64,000 bases of DNA from an uncultured Paludibaculum sp. (lineage in GTDB: Bacteria > Acidobacteriota > Terriglobia > Bryobacterales > Bryobacteraceae), in assembly GCF_963665245.1 (NCBI RefSeq), contig NZ_OY762269.1:2610501-2674500 (forward strand), given 5' to 3'. This document shows, in pieces, positions 51,658 to 60,637 of this stretch. The stretch's first letter is position 1. Each line of letters starts with the position of its first letter. The notes under the pieces are model-generated. The model was not told the origin of the DNA. It saw only the letters and a program-made list of their open reading frames with translations, and made no database searches. A program made the position numbers and the translations under genes.

Positions 51658-53220
51658 TCACTCGGGCAGATAGTGAACGGCCACGGCCGTGAATGCCTCC
51701 ACTTGCCCAGCCTGCCAGGCGGAATCGTGGCCCAACTCCCCGGCCAGGAGTTCGGCAACGCGCGGAGCCATGTCCAAGGCGGCCCGTGCATTCAGCAGCA
51801 GGGCGCGCGTGCGGCGAGCGAGAATGTCCTCGACCGAACGGGCCATCTCCCAACGGGCAGCCCAAATGACCTCGGATTCGAGATAAGGCAGTGCCGGATG
51901 CAGGCGTACACCTCGATCCGGGTGATTGCGGGCCATCTCCTGAATCGGAATCGCATCGGAGCCGTAGACCTGTAGATGTCCGAACTTCGAAGCGTAGTGG
52001 TGGTAGCCGTGGATGCGCAGCCGCCGCGTGACGCACTCCCGGTCTTCCAGCCCTGCGAGGACGATCGCCTGGTCGACGCAGTCCTCGGCCATGTGACGGT
52101 AAGTGGTCCATTTGCCGCCTGCGATCGTCAGCAGTCCGCTGGGGTCGATGTGAATGGAGTGATCGCGCGACAGCGAGGCCGTCGATCCGCCCCCGGCTGC
52201 TTTCACCAGAGGCCGGATTCCGGCCCAGGCACTCAGGATATCGGCGCGCGACGGAGGTTTATCGAGATAGAGCGACGACGTTTCGAGAATGAACTGGATC
52301 TCCTGGTCCATGGGCACCGGCTCGAGCGAAACCTGGCTGATGGCCGTGTCCGTGGTCCCCACCAGCGTGTGGCCGTGCCAGGGAATGGCGAACATGACGC
52401 GGCCGTCGCTGGTGTGGGGCACCATGATCGCGCTGTCGCCCTTCAGAAACGACGAGTCGAACACCAGGTGGATGCCCTGGCTCGGCGCGACCATCGGCGC
52501 GATGGATTCGTCAGCCATCCGTCGCACACCGTCACTGAAGCAGCCGGTCGCATTGATGACCACTCGCGCTTCGATCTCGAACTCAGCGCCGGACTCCTCG
52601 TCCCGCGCCAGCGCGCCGCGCACCATCCCGTCGGCCGTTTTCAGCAGGCCTCGCGCGGAACAGTAGTTCACCAGCGCGGCCCCCTGCTCAGTGGCCGTCA
52701 TGGCCAGGTGGATGAGCAGCCGCGAATCGTCAAACTGCCCGTCGAAGTAGACCACACCCCCGCGCAGACCCTCCTGCTTCAACGTAGGCAGCCGCTGCAG
52801 CGTCTCCTCCTTCGACAAATTGCGCGAGGCGCCAAACCCGTACTTGCCAGCGAGCAAATCGTACAGCCGCAGGCCGACTCCATAGAAGGGCGATTCCCAC
52901 CACTCGTAATTGGGGACGACGAACGCCAGATCGCCCACCAGGTGAGGAGCGTTCTCGCGCAGGATGCCGCGCTCCTTCAGCGCCTCCATCACCAGCGCAA
53001 CATTCCCTTGTTCCAGATAGCGCACTCCGCCGTGAACGAGCTTGGTGGAACGGCTGGACGTGCCCTTGCCGAAGTCGTGCTGTTCGATCAAGGCCACCTG
53101 GAAACCGCGCGCGGCGGCATCCAGGGCACAGCCCACACCGGTGGCGCCACCACCGATCACCAGCAGATCCCACGGCCCGGAGTGGGCCCTCAGACGTTCC
53201 AGTAGTTCAGCGCGGTTCAC
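51658..53220 (-). CDS. glpD: Aerobic glycerol-3-phosphate dehydrogenase
   Basis: 520 aa from the GTG at 53220 (GGGAGG four nt upstream, GTGA overlap with the glpK stop). It oxidises glycerol-3-phosphate to dihydroxyacetone phosphate and passes electrons to quinone at the inner membrane. FAD-binding LLVIGGGATGVGCALDAAAR, FGKGTSSRSTKLVHGGVRYL, the GIHLVFD and TLVGTTDTAIS loops, and IAGGKWTTYRHMAEDCVDQA are the GlpD signature. C-terminal domain of about 130 residues is present, so the protein is full length. With glpK upstream it forms a glycerol-use operon; no glpF channel or glpR is seen. Confidence 0.95.
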   Translation of the reverse strand: MNRAELLERLRAHSGPWDLLVIGGGATGVGCALDAAARGFQVALIEQHDFGKGTSSRSTKLVHGGVRYLEQGNVALVMEALKERGILRENAPHLVGDLAFVVPNYEWWESPFYGVGLRLYDLLAGKYGFGASRNLSKEETLQRLPTLKQEGLRGGVVYFDGQFDDSRLLIHLAMTATEQGAALVNYCSARGLLKTADGMVRGALARDEESGAEFEIEARVVINATGCFSDGVRRMADESIAPMVAPSQGIHLVFDSSFLKGDSAIMVPHTSDGRVMFAIPWHGHTLVGTTDTAISQVSLEPVPMDQEIQFILETSSLYLDKPPSRADILSAWAGIRPLVKAAGGGSTASLSRDHSIHIDPSGLLTIAGGKWTTYRHMAEDCVDQAIVLAGLEDRECVTRRLRIHGYHHYASKFGHLQVYGSDAIPIQEMARNHPDRGVRLHPALPYLESEVIWAARWEMARSVEDILARRTRALLLNARAALDMAPRVAELLAGELGHDSAWQAGQVEAFTAVAVHYLPE

Positions 53221-54707
53221 GCTTCCTCCCAATGACGAGCACGGGCGACGGCCCGGCTCCACTTCGCGCGCATCTCCGCGGCCTTCTCGCGCGGCATCGA
53301 GGGCTCAAAGCGCCGATCTTGGCGCCATTGGCCGGCAATGACGCCGCGGCTTCCATAAACCCCAGTAGCAAGACCAGCCAGGTACGCCGCGCCCAGCGCC
53401 GTGGTCTCCGTCACCTGGGGCCGGATGACAGGCACGCCCAACAAATCGGCCTGGAATTGCAGCAGCAGGTTGTTCCTCGATGCGCCGCCGTCGACGCGCA
53501 GTTCCTCGAGCTTGATGCCAGAGTCCGCCTCCATGGCCGACACCAGGTCGGCCACCTGGAACGCAATGGACTCCAGAGCCGCTCTGGCGATGTGCGCGCT
53601 GGTCACGCCACGGGTCAGGCCCATCATGGCGCCGCGGGCGTAGGCATCCCAATGGGGCGCGCCCAGGCCGGCAAACGCGGGGACGAGATAGACGCCGCCG
53701 TTGTCCGGCACGCTGCCGGCGAGTTCCTCGATCTCGGGCGCGGTGCGGATGATCTTGAGGCCGTCTCTCAGCCACTGGACCACCGCGCCGCCGATGAAGA
53801 CGCTGCCCTCCAGGGCGTACTCAGTGGTTCCATCCACATTCCACGCGACCGTGGTGAGCAGCCGGTTGGTGGAGGCCACCGGCTTGGTGCCGGTCTGCAT
53901 GAGCATGAAACAGCCGGTGCCGTATGTGTTCTTGGTGACCCCGGGTGTAAAGCACGCCTGGCCGAACAGCGCCGCTTGCTGATCGCCGGCCACCCCAGCC
54001 ACCGCGATGTGGCCGGGCATGTTGGCGTGAGACGTGGCGCCAAAACTGCCGCTGGAGGGGCGCACTTCCGGCAGAACGGAGCGCGGCACGCCCAGCATGC
54101 GCAGCAATTCGTCGTCCCAGTCGCAGGTCCGGATGTTGTAGAGCATCGTGCGCGACGCATTGCTGGGGTCGGTGGCATGCACGGCGCCGCGAGTGAGGTT
54201 CCAGATCAACCAGGTGTCGACAGTGCCGAACGCCAGTTCACCGTCCTCGGCCCGCCGCCGGGCGCCTGGTACGTTGTCGAGGATCCAGCGCAGCTTCGTG
54301 CCCGAGAAGTAGGGATCGATCACCAGACCGCTGCGGGCCTGGATCTCGGGTTCACAGCCATCGCGGCGCAACTGATCGCAGAACGCAGCTGTGCGGCGGT
54401 CCTGCCAGACGATGGCGTTGTAGACCGGTTCGCCGGTCTTGCGATCCCACACCAGCGTGGTTTCGCGCTGGTTCGTGATGCCGATGGCGGCGACCGCGTC
54501 AGGAGCGATGCGGGCCGAGGCCAGTGCCTCGACGGTGACGCTGAGCTGCGATGACCAGATCTCGCCGGGGTCGTGCTCCACCCAGCCGGCTTGCGGATAG
54601 ATCTGGGTGAACTCTTTCTGCGCGACGTTGACGATGCCGCCATGCTCGTCGAAGACAATCGCGCGGCTCGACGTGGTGCCTTGGTCCAGTGCCAGCAGGT
54701 ATGCCAT
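53217..54707 (-). CDS. glpK: Glycerol kinase
   Basis: 496 aa, the usual GlpK length. It phosphorylates glycerol with ATP to sn-glycerol-3-phosphate. LALDQGTTSSRAIVFDEHG (phosphate-1 loop), GWVEHDPGEIW, AIGITNQRETTLVWDRKTGE, IVWQDRRTA, NASRTMLYNIRTCDWD, PEVRPSSGSFG, AGVAGDQQAALFGQACF, KNTYGTGCFMLM and VDGGASRNNLLLQFQADLLG are all intact, covering the catalytic Asp and substrate loops. First gene of the glpKD operon, coupled to glpD by GTGA. Confidence 0.97.
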   Translation of the reverse strand: MAYLLALDQGTTSSRAIVFDEHGGIVNVAQKEFTQIYPQAGWVEHDPGEIWSSQLSVTVEALASARIAPDAVAAIGITNQRETTLVWDRKTGEPVYNAIVWQDRRTAAFCDQLRRDGCEPEIQARSGLVIDPYFSGTKLRWILDNVPGARRRAEDGELAFGTVDTWLIWNLTRGAVHATDPSNASRTMLYNIRTCDWDDELLRMLGVPRSVLPEVRPSSGSFGATSHANMPGHIAVAGVAGDQQAALFGQACFTPGVTKNTYGTGCFMLMQTGTKPVASTNRLLTTVAWNVDGTTEYALEGSVFIGGAVVQWLRDGLKIIRTAPEIEELAGSVPDNGGVYLVPAFAGLGAPHWDAYARGAMMGLTRGVTSAHIARAALESIAFQVADLVSAMEADSGIKLEELRVDGGASRNNLLLQFQADLLGVPVIRPQVTETTALGAAYLAGLATGVYGSRGVIAGQWRQDRRFEPSMPREKAAEMRAKWSRAVARARHWEEA

Positions 54708-54801
54708 GGTTCCCTATTCTCTCCGAAACAGCTTGCCCAGCGTGGTGGAATGAGGCCCCAAAATGACGGCCTTCCCACGGCCATGAGAATATCAGAAGTC
54801 T

Positions 54802-55386
54802 ATGTTGAAACCCCTTGAGATCTGGTTGATCCGCCACGGAGAAACCGAATGGTCGCTCACCGGCCAGCACAGTGGCCGTTACGATCTGCCATTGACGCCG
54901 CATGGCGAAGACGAAGCCCGGGCCACAGCGGCCGCTCTGCAAGGCGTCGTCTTCGACCAGGTGATCTGCAGTCCTCTTCAACGCGCAACGCGCACCTGCG
55001 AACTGACAGGCTTCTTGCCGCAAGCGCGAATCGAACCCGACGCGGCCGAGTGGGACTACGGCGATTGCACGAGCTTCACGCAGGATCAACTGGCGGAGAA
55101 ATACCCAGGCTGGACCATCTGGAACGGGCCAGTGCCGAACGGCGAGTCCATCGAGCAGATCTCGGCTCGCGCTCGGCGTGTGATTGAGCGTCTCCGCGCA
55201 GCCGGCGGACGCACGGCGGTGTTCGCCCACGGGCACTTCCTGCGTATCTTCACGACGCAGTATCTCGGCTTGGAGCCGCAGCGCGGCCGCCATTTCGCGC
55301 TGGAGACGGCTGCGATCTGCATCCTGGGTTCGGAGCAAGGCGAACCCGCGATAGTGGCCTGGAACCGCAAAGGCCCGGTCGCTTAG
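54802..55386 (+). CDS. Histidine phosphatase family protein (phosphoglycerate-mutase-like)
   Basis: 194 aa. LIRHGETEWSLTGQHSGRYD carries the catalytic RHG histidine. Following are LTPHGEDEA, SPLQRATRTCEL, the Glu in EWDYGDCTS and AVFAHGHFLRIF (second active-site His). These mark a branch-1 histidine phosphatase (PhoE/GpmB/CobC-like). Typical substrates are phosphoesters such as alpha-ribazole phosphate, phosphoglycerate or sugar phosphates; no cobalamin gene is nearby, so a broad phosphatase is likely. It is divergent from glpK (about 94 nt) and faces the intergenic repeat block downstream. Confidence 0.9.
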   Translation: MLKPLEIWLIRHGETEWSLTGQHSGRYDLPLTPHGEDEARATAAALQGVVFDQVICSPLQRATRTCELTGFLPQARIEPDAAEWDYGDCTSFTQDQLAEKYPGWTIWNGPVPNGESIEQISARARRVIERLRAAGGRTAVFAHGHFLRIFTTQYLGLEPQRGRHFALETAAICILGSEQGEPAIVAWNRKGPVA

Positions 55387-55485
55387 TACACCGTTTCGAG
55401 AGTCCGGTAGCGTGCGCGAAGGATGGCTGATGGCTGGCGCGACGGACTTGCGCAGGCTGTCGGGGGGCGAGCTTTCAGCACTCAG

Positions 55486-55621
55486 CCATCAGCCTTCAGC
55501 TTCTGGATTGGCGATGCCAGCATTCGGCGCGCCCCGGTACCGGGCTGATAGCTAATTGCTGAATGCTGATAGCTGACGGCTGATAGCCTATCGCCCCATC
55601 CTTCGTGGAATCTCCGAAACG
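55486..55621. repeat. Intergenic tandem repeat, unit 1
   Basis: The unit starts ccatcagccttcagcttctg and ends ggaatctccgaaacg. It has an inner run of ctgatagctg-type heptamers and a conserved tail (gcctatcgccccatccttcg). Unit 2 repeats this order at 55664-55805, while the 42 bp between differ. A further inverted echo of the tail (accgtttcgagag) lies at 55389-55402. The block 55387-55814 contains no gene and separates two convergent genes. Confidence 0.8.
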
Positions 55622-55663
55622 ATATCTGTTCTGCGCGTTGAGTAGTCGGGCATGAGCCCTCGG

Positions 55664-55805
55664 CCATCAGCCTTCAGCTTCTGCATAGGCCACGCCAACG
55701 TTAGGCGCGCCCGGTGCCGGGTTGACAGCTGATAGCTGACGGCTGATCGCTGAGAGCTTATCGCTGATAGCCTATCGCCCCATCCTTCGTGGAATCTCCG
55801 AAACG
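55664..55805. repeat. Intergenic tandem repeat, unit 2
   Basis: It begins with the same 20-nt head (ccatcagccttcagcttctg) and ends with a tail of at least 30 nt identical to unit 1. It is slightly longer in the ctgatagctg-type microrepeat region. It ends 10 nt before the aldo/keto reductase stop, so transcripts from both flanking genes would enter these units. Confidence 0.8.
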
Positions 55806-55814
55806 GTGCCCGTC

Positions 55815-56711
55815 CTACGCGTTCAGCAACCGGTTCATGCGCGCGATCGATTCGTCGATCTCCGCCGGAGACTTGAAGCCGATCGTCGTGGCATCCACCA
55901 CGCCGCTGCTCAACACCTTCTTCATGGCCGCTTCGCGGTCTTCCTCATTGGTGAACTGACCTTCGCCGATGAGCTTCATGCCCAGCACACCCGTTCCCTG
56001 TTTGTGGACCTCGGCCACATGCGTGAACACCTCGTTGACGTCGCCCAGATCATTGGTGTCGCGGGTTTGCAGCGAATCCATCTTGACGCCCTTGTGGTTA
56101 ACGCGCATCAGCGCCACATCCAGCCACTTGTTGCCCGGGAAGGCGCGCAGTGGCAGCAGACCGTGGCAGGAAGCGCCGTGCGCCACAATCACTTTCTTCT
56201 GCTTTACTTCGGAGAAGACGTCGCGTAACCGTTCATAGTCGCTGTTCCATGTGGCCGAACGGACGCAATGGAGCAACAGGATGTCGACGTACTCCGACTG
56301 AAGCTCGCGCCGGAAGCGGTCGATCGTCTCCTTGGGGTCTTCCTGCGTGTTGAGACGGAACTTGGTCATCAGCCTGTAGGAGTCGCGTGGAATGCCTTTT
56401 AGTGCGATGCCCAGCATTTCGGGCATGCCGCGGTAGGCGTCGGCGGTCTCAAAGAACCGGATCCCGCTGTCATAGGCGTGGCGGACCAGTCGATTGAATT
56501 GATCCTGACCCAATTCGCGTTGGACGCGGCCGCCAAAAGTGCCGGTGCCGAAGGCGAGCCGGGTCACTTTGACGCCGGAGTTGCCCAGCGTGACGAAGTC
56601 GGTGGCTGCGCGCTTTGCGGGCGCGGCGGAAAGGTTCAGGCCGCCCACGGCGGCTGTGCCGGCGGCGATTGCCGCGGCTTTCAGAAAGTTTCGTCGGTTG
56701 CAGTGCGCCAT
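55815..56711 (-). CDS. Tat-exported aldo/keto reductase
   Basis: 298 aa from the ATG at 56711 (GAGGAGG 8 nt upstream; the frame extends to 56750). Twin-arginine leader NRRNFLKAAAIAAGTAAVGG. The AKR barrel follows: LAFGTGTFGGR, FFETADAYRGMPEML (catalytic Asp and Tyr), MTKFRLNT (Lys), ILLLHCVR (His) and IGFKSPAEIDESIARM at the C-terminus. NADPH-dependent reduction of carbonyls is the family reaction. Export is typical of Acidobacteria and Planctomycetes paralogues, whose cofactor must travel with the folded protein. A second, unexported AKR is at 59595-60566. Confidence 0.92.
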   Translation of the reverse strand: MAHCNRRNFLKAAAIAAGTAAVGGLNLSAAPAKRAATDFVTLGNSGVKVTRLAFGTGTFGGRVQRELGQDQFNRLVRHAYDSGIRFFETADAYRGMPEMLGIALKGIPRDSYRLMTKFRLNTQEDPKETIDRFRRELQSEYVDILLLHCVRSATWNSDYERLRDVFSEVKQKKVIVAHGASCHGLLPLRAFPGNKWLDVALMRVNHKGVKMDSLQTRDTNDLGDVNEVFTHVAEVHKQGTGVLGMKLIGEGQFTNEEDREAAMKKVLSSGVVDATTIGFKSPAEIDESIARMNRLLNA

Positions 56712-56984
56712 CGGGTAAGCCTCCTCTGGGAATATGGAAAACCCTATCATATTTGAGCCCCGAAAGCCTCCCCCCGGGGGACATGGGGTTGTCCTTAGGG
56801 ACGGCGCAACAACTTCACGTCCAGAGCCCAGTGGTGCACAGAGCCCAGTGGGGTGGGAGTTATCCTGCGCGGGGTTTCAACCCCGCCCCTTCGAGCCTCC
56901 CGAAACTGCGCCGTTATTGCTGCGCAAGCCTCGAGGGACGACGCAGCCGGAAATAATCCACGATTCGACCCGTCATGACCAGAT

Positions 56985-58187
56985 ATGTGGATGCTTCTGT
57001 CCTGGCGCATGTGGCCTGTCTACCTGTTGTTAGCTGCGGCCTGGACAGTACCCAGCCGGTTTCGCTGGACACGGACGCTGCTTCTGACACTCTTGGCCGG
57101 AGCTTCCCTCGGTGCGTGGGTGATGGTCCCGGTGCCGGTGCTGACACTGCCGGACGGGCCCTACCGTGTCGGAACCTCCATTTTTCGCTGGGTGGATGAA
57201 TCCCGCCCGGAAGAGGTGACGGCCGACCCGGCCGACCACCGGAATGTGATCGTCCAGGCGTTCTACCCGGTGGCGGAGAAGGCCGCCGGCACACCTTCCA
57301 TCTACATGGACGGGCTTCAAAACCTGCCACCCCGAGTCTCGGTGCTGCCGAGGTTTCTCCTCCAGGACGTCGGGCGAACCGACACTCACTCCATGACAGG
57401 TGTGCCCGTCGGCGAGCAGCGCGCTCATTGGCCGGTGATCGTATTCTCTCCAGGCTTTGGCGCCACTCGTTCCTTCTATACGAGCCTGATTACCGGACTC
57501 GCCAGCCGTGGTGTCGTCGTGCTGGCCATCGACCACCCCTACGAAGCCGGCGTCGTGGAACTGGCGAACGGACAGGTGGTCACCACGGTGATCCAGCGGC
57601 GGCCGGACGAACCGGATCTGATCGGCTACATGACGCGGCAGCAGGATCTCCGCGTAGCGGACATCCGGTTCGCGCTCGATCGAATCCCGATCCTGCCGTT
57701 CGCCGCCCATCTGGATCTCGACCGCGTCGCGGCAATTGGCCACTCGTTTGGCGGCGCCAGTTCCATCGCGGCCATGGCCCGGGACCGGCGCATCCGGCTG
57801 GCTGTGAACATCGACGGCACCCCGTACGGTGCGCTGCCGGAGGCGCGCCTCGACCGCCCTGTGATGTGGCTGCAGAGCGACCTGAGTGAGTCGCGATACA
57901 GCCCGGCCTACCTGGCGGGCAACACCCGGATCCTGAACGGTCTTCAGGGCGCACCCGGCTACCGCTTCCAGGCGAAGCACGTGAATCACTTCGGGTTCAC
58001 TGATTTCCCCTGCTTCCTCTCCACCCCGGGCCGTTGGTTGCTGTCATTGGCAATGGGCGGCTCTCGCGATCCGCAGTCGATCCACCGCGCCACGGTAGAC
58101 CTGGTAATGGCCTTCCTCGACAAGCCAGACAGCCTGCGACAGGTCGCCTCCCGTTATGAATGGATCTCGGGCGGCCGTGTGAAGTAG
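56985..58187 (+). CDS. Alpha/beta hydrolase, platelet-activating-factor acetylhydrolase-like
   Basis: 400 aa. Two or three N-terminal hydrophobic helices (about 1-50: WPVYLLLAAAW, LLTLLAGASLGAWVM) anchor it in the membrane. The catalytic domain shows PVIVFSPGFGATRSFYTSLI (oxyanion region), VVLAIDHPYEAGVV, AAIGHSFGGASSIAAM (nucleophile Ser254) and AKHVNHFGFTDFP (catalytic His). It fits PAF-acetylhydrolase/dienelactone-type lipases that remove short acyl groups from lipids. It is a solitary gene. No SD is obvious; a better-placed start cannot be excluded. Confidence 0.87.
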   Translation: MWMLLSWRMWPVYLLLAAAWTVPSRFRWTRTLLLTLLAGASLGAWVMVPVPVLTLPDGPYRVGTSIFRWVDESRPEEVTADPADHRNVIVQAFYPVAEKAAGTPSIYMDGLQNLPPRVSVLPRFLLQDVGRTDTHSMTGVPVGEQRAHWPVIVFSPGFGATRSFYTSLITGLASRGVVVLAIDHPYEAGVVELANGQVVTTVIQRRPDEPDLIGYMTRQQDLRVADIRFALDRIPILPFAAHLDLDRVAAIGHSFGGASSIAAMARDRRIRLAVNIDGTPYGALPEARLDRPVMWLQSDLSESRYSPAYLAGNTRILNGLQGAPGYRFQAKHVNHFGFTDFPCFLSTPGRWLLSLAMGGSRDPQSIHRATVDLVMAFLDKPDSLRQVASRYEWISGGRVK

Positions 58188-58291
58188 CCGGCCAGGCGCC
58201 TTCCCGTCACGCATCAGGCACAATTTATAAGTTGCCAGGCCTGTCTGAGGGTTGACTGCCGACCAGCACCAGCGAGGGGTTCCGCGCCGGT

Positions 58292-58483
58292 TGCGAACCG
58301 CGCACGTCAGTAAGCGGGTACCAGTTCCGAACGTGTCTTCAATGGAGTCCCGCATGGCCCTGCGGGCCGCCAAAGTGGATGAAGCCGCGTTACGAACCCC
58401 AACCGTAAGGGAGGGGTCTCCGCTCGCTGCGAACCGCGCACGTCAGTAAGCGGGTACCAGTTCCGAACGCGTCTTCAATGGAG
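58292..58483 (+). repeat. Dispersed intergenic repeat, copy B, with an internal 56-bp direct repeat
   Basis: A 56-bp unit (starting tgcgaaccgcgcacgtcagt) occurs at 58292-58347 and 58428-58483 with a single T/C difference, period 136. Positions 58344-58463 match the reverse complement of 26046-26165 with one mismatch. The element thus recurs in the window in opposite orientation. The rest of the 58188-58673 gap shows only a third trace (gcgaaccgcgaccgtgaggg at 58500) and an AT-rich tail before the next gene. Confidence 0.88.
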
Positions 58484-58673
58484 GCGTCCCCATCGCGTTG
58501 CGAACCGCGACCGTGAGGGAGTCAACGATGTCCAGTCGCCCGAGCCAGTTCACCACCGTACTCCCGTGAAATCAATAAGTTGGAAAGATACCTTACCAGC
58601 CCCTCCCGAAAATGGAAATAAGGATGGCCCCAGCCACTCCTGTACGACTTGCCCCCAGGGAAAGGAACTCCAA

Positions 58674-59507
58674 ATGGCAACCGCCGCGCAAATCACCGCC
58701 AACCGCGCCAACGCGCAACACTCCACCGGCCCCCACTCCGAACAGGGCAAAGCCCGCTCCGCCCAGAACAACCTCCGCTACGGATTCCGCTCGCAATCCG
58801 TCCTGCTCCCCGGCGACGACCCCGCCGAATACGAGGAACTCCTCGACGAACTGACCACCCACTTCGACGTCCAGGATCTCTCCGACCAACGCTTCGTCCG
58901 CGAGATGGCCGATGCCGAATGGCGCCTCCGCCGCGTCCGGGCCCACCAGGAAGTCCTGCTCACGGCAAAGATCGAGGAACTGGCCACCACCCGCCCCAAC
59001 CTCACCCCCGTCCACCTCCAGGCTCTGGCCTTCGACTCACTCCACCGCGACACGACGTTCGCCCGGTTTCTGACGTACGAAGCCAAATTCGAACGCCAAT
59101 ACGAGCGCGCCTACCAGAGCTGGATGCAAACCAAGGACAAGCTCAGCCGCCATCGCGCCCGCGAGATCAGCTCGCAATTCGAAGCGTCGCTGATCCTGCC
59201 AAAACGGACGGACGAACCCAATTCCGGCTACAAGCCCGCAATCATCGCGCGGCCGGGACCCGACATCGAAGCCAACCAGAAGACGCCTTCTGCCCAACCG
59301 GCCAGGACGAACGAACCGGAACCGCGGGCCATCCCCCGCAGCGCCCCGTGTCCCTGTGGATCTGGCGAGAAATACAAGCGTTGTTGCGGCCGCAATGCTC
59401 CAGCCGTCCTAACCGGGCCAGCAACGGCAAAGCTCAACCTCACACACGACACCGCCACCGGTACGGCGGTCCCCCCTGATGCCGCTGTCCCCAGCCGTCA
59501 GGACTAG
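58674..59507 (+). CDS. SEC-C motif protein with an ANRANAQHSTGP-type N-terminus
   Basis: 277 aa from the ATG at 58674 (AAAGGAA 7 nt upstream; a longer frame to 58566 lacks support). The N-terminal ANRANAQHSTGPHSEQGKAR, then SAQNNLRYGFRS is a motif shared by many uncharacterised acidobacterial and planctomycete proteins. It is followed by an acidic/basic helical region (about 45-165, DDPAEYEELLDELTTHFDVQ). Near the end APCPCGSGEKYKRCCG is a SEC-C zinc motif as in SecA. A Pro/Thr-rich tail follows. The function is unknown; zinc-dependent nucleic-acid or SecB-like binding is possible. It sits next to the dispersed repeat. Confidence 0.85.
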   Translation: MATAAQITANRANAQHSTGPHSEQGKARSAQNNLRYGFRSQSVLLPGDDPAEYEELLDELTTHFDVQDLSDQRFVREMADAEWRLRRVRAHQEVLLTAKIEELATTRPNLTPVHLQALAFDSLHRDTTFARFLTYEAKFERQYERAYQSWMQTKDKLSRHRAREISSQFEASLILPKRTDEPNSGYKPAIIARPGPDIEANQKTPSAQPARTNEPEPRAIPRSAPCPCGSGEKYKRCCGRNAPAVLTGPATAKLNLTHDTATGTAVPPDAAVPSRQD

Positions 59508-59594
59508 TCAGTCCGCCCAGCCGGAGTCGCCTGCAATCCAATGGACGCAGGCCCGTGGGGTGCAGACCATGCCCGCGTGCGCTCGGTCTCCGCC

Positions 59595-60566
59595 CTACCG
59601 CTGCACCATCCGCATCATCTCTTGCCCATACCGCGGCCCAACGTCATGCCGCGCAATGCGGTCCAGACGCTCCAGATCCTCCGGCGTCAACACAAGTTGC
59701 ACCGACGCCAGATTCTCCTCGAGATAGGAAATCCGCCGCGTTCCGGGAATGGGCACGATATCCTCGCCGCGCGACAGCAGCCACGCCAGTGCCACCTGCC
59801 CCGGAGTCGCCCCATGCAACGCCGCCACGGCCTTCACCTCATCCACAATCACCTGGTTGCGCGCGAAGTTCTCGCCCGCGATGCGTGGATCCTTGTGCCG
59901 GTAGTCCGTCTCCGGCCACTCGCTGGGTGTACCCAGCTTGCCCGTCAGATAACCGCGGCCCAACGGGCTGAACGGCACCAGGCCAATACCCAGTTCCCGC
60001 AGCGCCGGCAGAATGGACTCCTCGATCCCGCGCTCCCACAGCGAATACTCGCTCTGCAGCGCGGTGATCGAATGCACGGCATGCGCGCGTCGCAACGTAT
60101 CGGCATTGGCCTCCGACAGGCCCAGATACCGCACCTTGCCGGCTCGCACCAGGTCACTCATGGCACCCACCGTGTCCTCAATCGGCACCTGCGGGTCGAC
60201 GCGATGCTGATAGTAGAGATCGATCACGTCCGTTTGCAGTCGCTGTAGCGAAGCCTCCGCCACCCGCCGCACGTTCTCCGGCGAACCATCGAGCCCCTCG
60301 ATCCCTCTCTCGCCGATGCGGAACCCGAACTTGGTGGCGATCACAGCCTGCTCGCGCCGCCCTTTCAGCGCCTTGCCCAGCAGTTCCTCGTTCTTGTAGG
60401 GCCCATACATCTCCGCCGTATCAAACAGCGTGACCCCCAGGTCCAGTGCGCGATGGATCACGCGGATTGCGTCGTTCTCTTCACTGCCGCCATACGCCCA
60501 GCTCATGCCCATGCAGCCAAGCCCGAGCGGGAATACTTTCAGGGATGGTCCAAGTTGACGATTCAT
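59595..60566 (-). CDS. Cytoplasmic aldo/keto reductase (YakC/AKR13-like)
   Basis: 323 aa with no signal. MNRQLGPSLKVFPLGLGCMG, GVTLFDTAEMYGPYKNEELL (catalytic Asp and Tyr), AVIATKFGFRIG (Lys), DVIDLYYQHRVDPQVPIEDT (His), VRYLGLSEANADTLRRAHAV, PFSPLGRGYLTGKL and VPIPGTRRISYLEENLASVQ define the NADPH-dependent AKR13/YakC type. It probably reduces aldehydes or diketones. It is convergent with the SEC-C gene and followed upstream by the small membrane protein gene on the same strand (72 nt). Confidence 0.94.
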   Translation of the reverse strand: MNRQLGPSLKVFPLGLGCMGMSWAYGGSEENDAIRVIHRALDLGVTLFDTAEMYGPYKNEELLGKALKGRREQAVIATKFGFRIGERGIEGLDGSPENVRRVAEASLQRLQTDVIDLYYQHRVDPQVPIEDTVGAMSDLVRAGKVRYLGLSEANADTLRRAHAVHSITALQSEYSLWERGIEESILPALRELGIGLVPFSPLGRGYLTGKLGTPSEWPETDYRHKDPRIAGENFARNQVIVDEVKAVAALHGATPGQVALAWLLSRGEDIVPIPGTRRISYLEENLASVQLVLTPEDLERLDRIARHDVGPRYGQEMMRMVQR

Positions 60567-60637
60567 AGCCTATGGACCATTTTCGCATTCAGGGCACCAA
60601 CACCAGTTTGCCGGCCGTTCGCTGCGAACTCCACTGC

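Noticed and set aside
51976..53205. Plus-strand open frame of 409 codons opposite glpD
   Set aside because: Antisense shadow of an unmistakable glpD; no SD and no motif.
58292..58483. Possible CRISPR array at the repeated 56-bp units
   Set aside because: Only two full units of 56 bp, 80 bp apart, with a near-identical inverted copy elsewhere and no cas genes; this is a dispersed repeat, not an array.
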